This document shows, one piece after another, positions 9,201 to 12,325 of a stretch of DNA of 12,325 nt. The first letter of the stretch is position 1; each line of letters begins with the position of its first letter. The DNA is from Planctomycetota bacterium. Its GTDB lineage: Bacteria > Planctomycetota > Phycisphaerae > UBA1845. Made by a program: the position numbers and the translations under genes. Location: the NCBI GenBank assembly GCA_022566435.1, contig JADFIX010000030.1:1-12325 (forward strand), written 5' to 3'. Under the pieces are notes generated by a model. It saw nothing but the letters and a program-made list of their open reading frames with translations, was not told where the DNA came from and made no database searches.

Positions 9201-11992
9201 GCTCGCGACTGACCGAGGCGGCGTGCGACGGAGTCTATTTCGGTGACGGTGTGCTCTGCGATGGCGGTCTTTGCCCCGGTGCCTGCTGCTTCGACGGCGG
9301 CCTTTGTATGACGACCACTAGGGATGTCTGCCAAGAGGAATCCGACGTATTTGCTCGGGGCAACCCATGCGTTGACATCGCGTGCGGCGGAAGTTGTTGC
9401 CTCACCGACGGGACCTGTCAATTCGTCTCCGAGCAATCGGTTTGCGACGACGTAGGCGGTGTCTTTACGCCGGACCAGACCTGCGCGCAAGCCGCTTGCG
9501 AAGCGAAGGGTGCCTGCTGCCTTAGCAGCGGATGCTCGGTGGAGCCGATCACAGAGTCGGCGTGCAACTCGGGAGGCGGTCTATACCTCGGTGACTCGTC
9601 CACATGCGATGCAAGGTGCGATCGGGGCGGCTGCTGCCGGCTTGACGGAACGTGCGAGGAAGACGTGTTTCGGGTTGAGTGCAGTGAGGATCACGATGAC
9701 TTCGATCTTAGTCCTTGCGGGCCCCGGTGCAATCCACGCGCCGCCTGTTGTGTGACGGATGAACCATGCCAAGTCCTGACCGAGGCGGAATGTGACGCGC
9801 TGGCCGACGAAGGCCAGGGTATCTTCAGTGAGTTCGGCGTGCCCGGCACGAATTGCGATGACCCGAGTGCGTGCCTCGCCGCTCCCTGCTGCCTCGCCGC
9901 GGACAAGCGGTGCGCCGATCAACCACGCATCGTCTGTGAACGCGACGGCGGCGTCTATCGCGGCGATTTGACGGCGTGCGAATTCGTATGCGAGGAAACC
10001 GGTGAGTCGTGCGCCGTAGACAACGACTGCCGCTGGTGCGATAACGACCCAAGTACTCCGTGCAACGCCGGCGCGGATTGCCCTCCCGGTGGAGTGTGTA
10101 TTTTGGGACAGCTTTGTGCCATGGTCGAGTGCACGCAAGGTGCCTGTTGCGACGCCGAAGGTGATTGCGTCGACTTCCAAGTCGAGTTTAATTGCTCTGA
10201 TTCGCACGACGGCTTCTTCATCCGCACCGGTTGTAACGCACTTAGCGACCTCGAATGTGACGTCAAACGGGCTTGCTGTATTGACGAGGCGTGTGAGGTC
10301 CTCACCAACGATGGCTGCCTCGATCGAGGAGGCAGGTTCAGCGACCTTCTCGAATGTCGCGACGACCTGTGTCAAATCGGTGCGTGCTGCCTTGCGGAAG
10401 GGGATTGCAGAGATGATCTGACCGGTCGAGAGTGTGGGTCCCAGTCTATTAACGGTAGTTTCCAAGGTGGAGTTAGCACTTGCGAGAACGGTCGCTGCCA
10501 TGCCTGCTGCACGGGAGACGATGGCAACTGCGTCGATGCGATCGAGTTCGTATGTACGACGGAACTGTTCGGCGTGCATGACATCACGGCCGATTGTACG
10601 TTATCAAACCCATGCGCCGGCGCATGCTGCGACAACGGACAGTGTACGATCATCGACGCGAGTGACGCTGCCGCCTTGTGTGCCGGCGGATATCAAGGCG
10701 ACGGCTCGTCCTGCGAGCCGAACCTATGTGATTTGGGCGCGTGCTGCGATCAAGACGGTTTCTGCGCCGATCGGGTGATAGCATCGGATTGCGCTGCGGC
10801 GGACCTCATTTTCCACGTAGGCGTGGACTGTGAATCGATCGCCTGCGATCCGTATGGTGCCTGCTGCGAGAATGAACTATGCACGCGGACTACGGCAGTA
10901 GACTGCCGCGGCGTCTTCCAAGGCGACTTCACGACATGCGAAGAAGATGGCCTTTGCCGGACCGGCAGTTGCTGCGGCATCGACGCCGTGTGCGATGATG
11001 GATTCGTCGCGTCGCAATGCGTCGACCCGGGCGATGAGTTTTCGTCCGGCACCCCCTGTTCGGACATCACGTGTGAGCCAAAGGGCGCATGCTGTGAGGG
11101 CGGCACCTGCACGCTAGAGACCGCGAACGGTTGTGCCGGCATCTATCAAGGCGACGAGACACTATGCGATTCGAGCGTTTGCATCATTGGCGGTTGCTGC
11201 GGAATCGACGGCGTCTGTGATGATGGATTCATCGCGTCACAATGTGTCGACCCGGGCGACGAATTCTCACCGAACACTCTTTGCGCGGATATTGTCTGTG
11301 AGCCCCCGCCACCCTGCAGCATGGCCGATTTGACGGGCATCGTCTTTGCCGATGACCAGCCCATCCCACCGCTTCCGTTCGATCAGCCGGGCCGCTGTGC
11401 CATCGACGCCCGTGAGCCCCACAGTATTAACGATGGGATCGCCCGAAACGGCTGGGACCGCATGGTGATGTCGTTCTCGTGCGATCCGACCGCGATAGGC
11501 CTGGTCCCCGGAGATTTCGCGGTGAGCGGCGTGCCCGCCGGCGGCGTGCCAAGTGTCAGCACAATCGATCCCGACAACGTGGCCAACACCGCCACCGTGA
11601 TGCTCGACGACAACATTACGCCCGGACAGTGGACATGTATCGCCCACCCGGCTTCCGGTAATCAGTGGTGTATGGGTTACTTGCCGGCGGATGCCGGTCA
11701 AGACGGTGTGAGCACCGGCGGCGACATTACCGTCCTGATCAACGCGATCAACCCAGGCCCCGTAGACACCGAGCGGTGGTGGGGATTGGTCCGGTCCATT
11801 TCCAAGGAGAAAGGCATCAGCGAAGCCGAAGCGCAAGCGCGGGCCATCAGGAGCATACCCATGGGGCGTCTGTGCACCGCGGAGGAAGTTGCTGATATGG
11901 TGGTGTTCCTGGGCTCGGAGCGGGCCAGCTTCGTGACCGGCGCGGTGATCGCCATGGACGGCGCCCAACGAAAGGCTATTATGGACGTGTAG
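6230..11992 (+). CDS. Giant exported cysteine-rich repeat protein, joined in frame to a dehydrogenase tail
   Basis: From ATG 6230 the frame encodes 1920 residues. Residues 1-23 form a signal peptide (basic MRTS, a hydrophobic stretch, then SQRA as a possible cleavage end), so export is expected. Residues about 30-225 form a beta-rich domain with few cysteines (LTRLEMDLQFF, then LLAGCTYAFGVAW), of a style common in planctomycete surface proteins. Residues 226-1693 hold 35 tandem units, each with about six cysteines. Residues 1694-1818 form another domain ending in GQWTCIAH and CMGYLPAD, and 1821-1837 form one dockerin-like loop. From 1838 to 1920 the sequence is an unrelated dehydrogenase end. 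The planctomycete portion is rich in aspartate, glutamate and cysteine, which suggests a disulfide-locked, possibly calcium-binding, extended surface or secreted protein. I cannot name a function. A GTG start at 6137 with a stronger ribosome site is possible. The natural C-terminus is missing. Confidence 0.85.
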   Translation: MRTSLISIGVLTLIFVIGVSQRAMPLEKAIVPLAEPNINAGFEVLPSAVDVGALLVSPDCDTIGGFAPPAFGFTEVYRGNRILMTDTSELTRLEMDLQFFDFAELHFTVHEQCDDGESFDKVGESIVLHQGNEVGDFSLRTYSSDVFEPPIQLLAGCTYAFGVAWEELVIFVNDDVNYPTVNDGFQDGDVLGGTHISQGPPVPESWDFPDDSFAYLMHLCLSPKPGACCLGAGICENLTQLNCEAAFGTFTAERFLCDDESINPKEELCPLAVGGCCLPDDGGCFDLNRFACENEANAGTWTTDGCSTEPCTPRGACCREDAAALSPCSEETEEACTEIDGIDGIYQGDDTNCTEDGLLCNTGACCSGESCAELTDAECAANPGVWQKSGSRCEADTCDPPGACCLDDECEDELDGMNSARCEAAGGVYQGDFSICDDTQPDACGRGACCAQGIGCIDLTQQQCEESVGGTFGGSGTACATLDPPCPGTCCWDFGCLPSETPVSCSLFPGGFFGGYVDCGSDPDPCPNLPEGGCCLDDGTCIETTSAGCGALNGAFDGKSLTCRTNACVDATIRGACCLPDGRCAEVTSADCPLAVGVFNLNELCTVEFCVLGVCCHGDRLCVPSDLVGDIADCTADSGNFYAGRENCDVCPPAGACCFPVDHPEEPCKDRTQASCEADGGSYGGEGTACADLDVCELGACCRDDGDCDNTILAACLTRYNPGVLCGAEIPPCPTAQACCLPDGSCKLLTPSACADLDGGETQENVTSCDDVDMCTVGACCVPGEPGVSLTTCVSDLTRLECDAQNGSHQGVREKCLPGGHCTEGVCCVFGEICNDILTENACITSGGSYQGVDTSCDDTDLCTEGACCIDDAPCQELTEGNCAAINTGRYQGPGVDCDECTRGACCRSNGICDFLTTIGECDGINDTHLGVDTRCDGNDACDEGACCLDNGDCDVIFRSQCRDRDGIFFVDQDCSAAPCAQAGACCENDCSRLTEAACDGVYFGDGVLCDGGLCPGACCFDGGLCMTTTRDVCQEESDVFARGNPCVDIACGGSCCLTDGTCQFVSEQSVCDDVGGVFTPDQTCAQAACEAKGACCLSSGCSVEPITESACNSGGGLYLGDSSTCDARCDRGGCCRLDGTCEEDVFRVECSEDHDDFDLSPCGPRCNPRAACCVTDEPCQVLTEAECDALADEGQGIFSEFGVPGTNCDDPSACLAAPCCLAADKRCADQPRIVCERDGGVYRGDLTACEFVCEETGESCAVDNDCRWCDNDPSTPCNAGADCPPGGVCILGQLCAMVECTQGACCDAEGDCVDFQVEFNCSDSHDGFFIRTGCNALSDLECDVKRACCIDEACEVLTNDGCLDRGGRFSDLLECRDDLCQIGACCLAEGDCRDDLTGRECGSQSINGSFQGGVSTCENGRCHACCTGDDGNCVDAIEFVCTTELFGVHDITADCTLSNPCAGACCDNGQCTIIDASDAAALCAGGYQGDGSSCEPNLCDLGACCDQDGFCADRVIASDCAAADLIFHVGVDCESIACDPYGACCENELCTRTTAVDCRGVFQGDFTTCEEDGLCRTGSCCGIDAVCDDGFVASQCVDPGDEFSSGTPCSDITCEPKGACCEGGTCTLETANGCAGIYQGDETLCDSSVCIIGGCCGIDGVCDDGFIASQCVDPGDEFSPNTLCADIVCEPPPPCSMADLTGIVFADDQPIPPLPFDQPGRCAIDAREPHSINDGIARNGWDRMVMSFSCDPTAIGLVPGDFAVSGVPAGGVPSVSTIDPDNVANTATVMLDDNITPGQWTCIAHPASGNQWCMGYLPADAGQDGVSTGGDITVLINAINPGPVDTERWWGLVRSISKEKGISEAEAQARAIRSIPMGRLCTAEEVADMVVFLGSERASFVTGAVIAMDGAQRKAIMDV
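9992..10120 (+). other. Foreign cysteine module inserted in repeat unit 25
   Basis: Unit 25 is about twice the usual length. Between its fifth and last cysteines (residues 1255-1297) lies a 43-residue stretch with a different spacing: ESCAVDNDC, then CDNDPSTPC, then ADCPPGGVC. This pattern (CDNDPSxxC followed by a DCPxGxxC) resembles a separate cysteine motif found in secreted proteins of large-genome bacteria. It contains seven cysteines. Confidence 0.6.
10856..11308 (+). repeat. Recent tandem duplication of a two-unit block (units 32-33 and 34-35)
   Basis: Unit 33 (10964-11083) and unit 35 (11189-11308) are both 40 residues and share CDDGF, ASQCVDPGDEFS and most other positions, while units 32 (10856-10963) and 34 (11084-11188) are also alike. 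Similarity is visible in the DNA, for example GATGATGGATTC and GTCGACCCGGGCGA in both. No other pair in the array is this close. Confidence 0.8.
11690..11740 (+). other. Half of a dockerin-like calcium-binding motif
   Basis: Residues 1821-1837 read DAGQDGVSTGGD then ITVLI. Aspartates fall at loop positions 1, 5 and 12, as in type I dockerin loops, but position 3 is glycine rather than aspartate or asparagine. In planctomycete proteins such a loop near the C-terminus usually ends in a short helix and often has a second copy. Here the sequence passes into a dehydrogenase, so the second half is lost. Confidence 0.55.
11741..11992 (+). pseudogene. C-terminal fragment of a short-chain dehydrogenase/reductase
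   Basis: The last 83 residues of the long frame are the end of a classical SDR. They begin with NAINPGPVDT, the post-catalytic PG motif that helps hold the cofactor, run through a variable substrate helix (WWGLVRSISKEKG), and end with the standard GRLCTAEEVADMVVFLGSE, then FVTGAVIAMDGA. The Rossmann fold with the glycine-rich NAD(P) site, the catalytic serine and the YxxxK motif are all absent, so the piece cannot be active. Codons such as AGG, ATA and TTG appear in it. It is best read as the surviving 3' end of a gene from another genome that starts outside the assembled piece. Substrate unknown. Confidence 0.85.
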
Positions 11993-12000
11993 CAGGGGCT

Positions 12001-12111
12001 TCACTGAACCTCTAAGCCGCCGCCTTGGAGTACCAGCCTTTCGGCCATGTCACATAGAGCGGGACCTCCAAACCGGGGCGGGACCCAATTAAGCTCGTAG
12101 TCGGGCGTCAT
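12001..12111 (-). pseudogene. Possible short frameshifted minus-strand frame
   Basis: From ATG at 12111 the minus strand gives 36 residues starting MTPDYELNWVPPRFGG. GAGGAG lies 13 bases upstream, a rather long spacing. In the neighbouring frame the same DNA reads GLEVPLYVTWPKGWYSKAAA up to a TAG at 12014-12012, which looks more protein-like than the tail of the ATG frame. One base gained or lost near 12070 would join the two into about 34 residues. Too short to identify. Confidence 0.25.
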
Positions 12112-12267
12112 CGTGGTAAAATCGCTCCTCAGGACTGGAGAAGATCGTCCCATTCCCAGCCTGGCAGGGTGCCTGCTTATGACCTGTCTTCGTCACTAAT
12201 TCGACCCTGGCCAACTGACCTATGCACCACTTCTTAAAGCTTACGTTGGCAAACCTTGCGACGAGCA

Positions 12268-12312
12268 AATCCCCCTCAGTCCCCCTTTGTAAAGGGGGAT
12301 ACAGGGGGATTT
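12268..12312. repeat. Nested palindromic C/G repeat at the right edge
   Basis: An outer pair, AAATCCCCCT (12268-12277) and AGGGGGATTT (12303-12312), encloses an inner pair, CCCCCTTT (12281-12288) and AAAGGGGG (12291-12298), around GT. Dispersed palindromes of this CCCCCTTT type are found between genes in many bacteria. Its place at the very end fits an assembly that stopped at a repeat. Confidence 0.75.
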
Positions 12313-12325
12313 TGTTCACCACCGA

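Larger units (their letters stand above)
6905..11308 (+). repeat. Array of 35 tandem GACC-type six-cysteine repeats (protein level)
   Basis: I count 35 units averaging about 42 residues. A typical unit opens with GACC, then xDGxC about five residues later, a T-x(3)-C helix-like segment, a G-x-YxGD turn, then C-x(3-6)-C and a short linker. The adjacent cysteine pair plus four single ones would allow three disulfides per unit, about 210 cysteines in total. The opening glycine varies little (A, Q, R or H in a few units). Most units differ clearly in sequence, so the array is old, except for the last two pairs. I know this motif style from predicted planctomycete proteins but cannot attach a family name. 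Confidence 0.85.
11993..12325. other. Intergenic tail without a convincing gene
   Basis: These 333 bases after the dehydrogenase stop contain a short minus-strand frame that looks broken (12001-12111) and a C/G-rich palindrome at the right edge. The open minus-strand frame from 12322 to 12089 begins inside the palindrome and looks like translated repeat, so I do not call it a gene. Confidence 0.5.

Noticed and set aside
9581..10579. Minus-strand open frame of 332 codons within the repeat array
   Set aside because: Same cause: the regular cysteine codons on the plus strand keep the opposite frame open. No start context or recognisable domain.
6905..11308. CRISPR array or DNA-level tandem repeat
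   Set aside because: Repetition is at the protein level, with variable unit lengths and diverged DNA. There are no constant short repeats with unique spacers.
12089..12322. Minus-strand frame of 77 codons at the right edge
   Set aside because: Its first residues (PLYPPLQRGTEGD) are a translation of the palindromic repeat, a common false gene call. The rest shows no features.

Overview
This window looks like a composite of DNA from at least two, and probably three or more, bacterial sources. The two joins fall inside open reading frames, which makes it most likely a chimeric metagenome contig. The outer left part (about 1-1600) has the strongly GC-ending codon use and gene content of a GC-rich alphaproteobacterium. 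The middle (about 1603-11740) is planctomycete-like: very large secreted proteins, prepilin-type pseudopilins with oversized bodies, GACC-type cysteine-rich repeats and a dockerin-like C-terminus. The last part (about 11741-12325) carries the end of a short-chain dehydrogenase and a C/G-rich palindromic repeat, and appears to come from yet another genome. These taxonomic calls rest on protein style and codon use, not on a database search.

Layout. 755-1 (minus): N-terminal half of a thiamine-diphosphate enzyme of the acetolactate synthase type, starting at GTG and cut by the window edge. 756-993: divergent intergenic region with a candidate promoter for the plus-strand gene. 994-2193: one open frame that begins as prolyl-tRNA synthetase (to about 1602) and ends as a type II secretion-like minor pseudopilin. 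2297-5758: a 1153-residue GspK-like pseudopilin. 5759-6229: intergenic, with a perfect 9-bp hairpin and a good promoter candidate. 6230-11992: a 1920-residue exported protein made of a signal peptide, a beta-type N-terminal domain, 35 tandem six-cysteine repeats, a C-terminal domain and a half dockerin-like motif, which then runs in frame into a dehydrogenase tail. 11993-12325: no convincing gene; a short broken-looking minus-strand frame and the terminal palindrome.

Within the planctomycete block, two adjacent pseudopilin genes (J-like, then K-like) precede the giant secreted repeat protein. A surface pseudopilus or secretion apparatus next to a possible surface substrate is a reasonable reading, but the repeat gene has its own promoter candidate and the link is inference. 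The most interesting biology is the 35-unit cysteine-rich array, with a recent two-unit duplication at its end and a foreign cysteine module inserted in unit 25. The most important caution is that the two gene fusions should not be read as natural proteins without read-level support.
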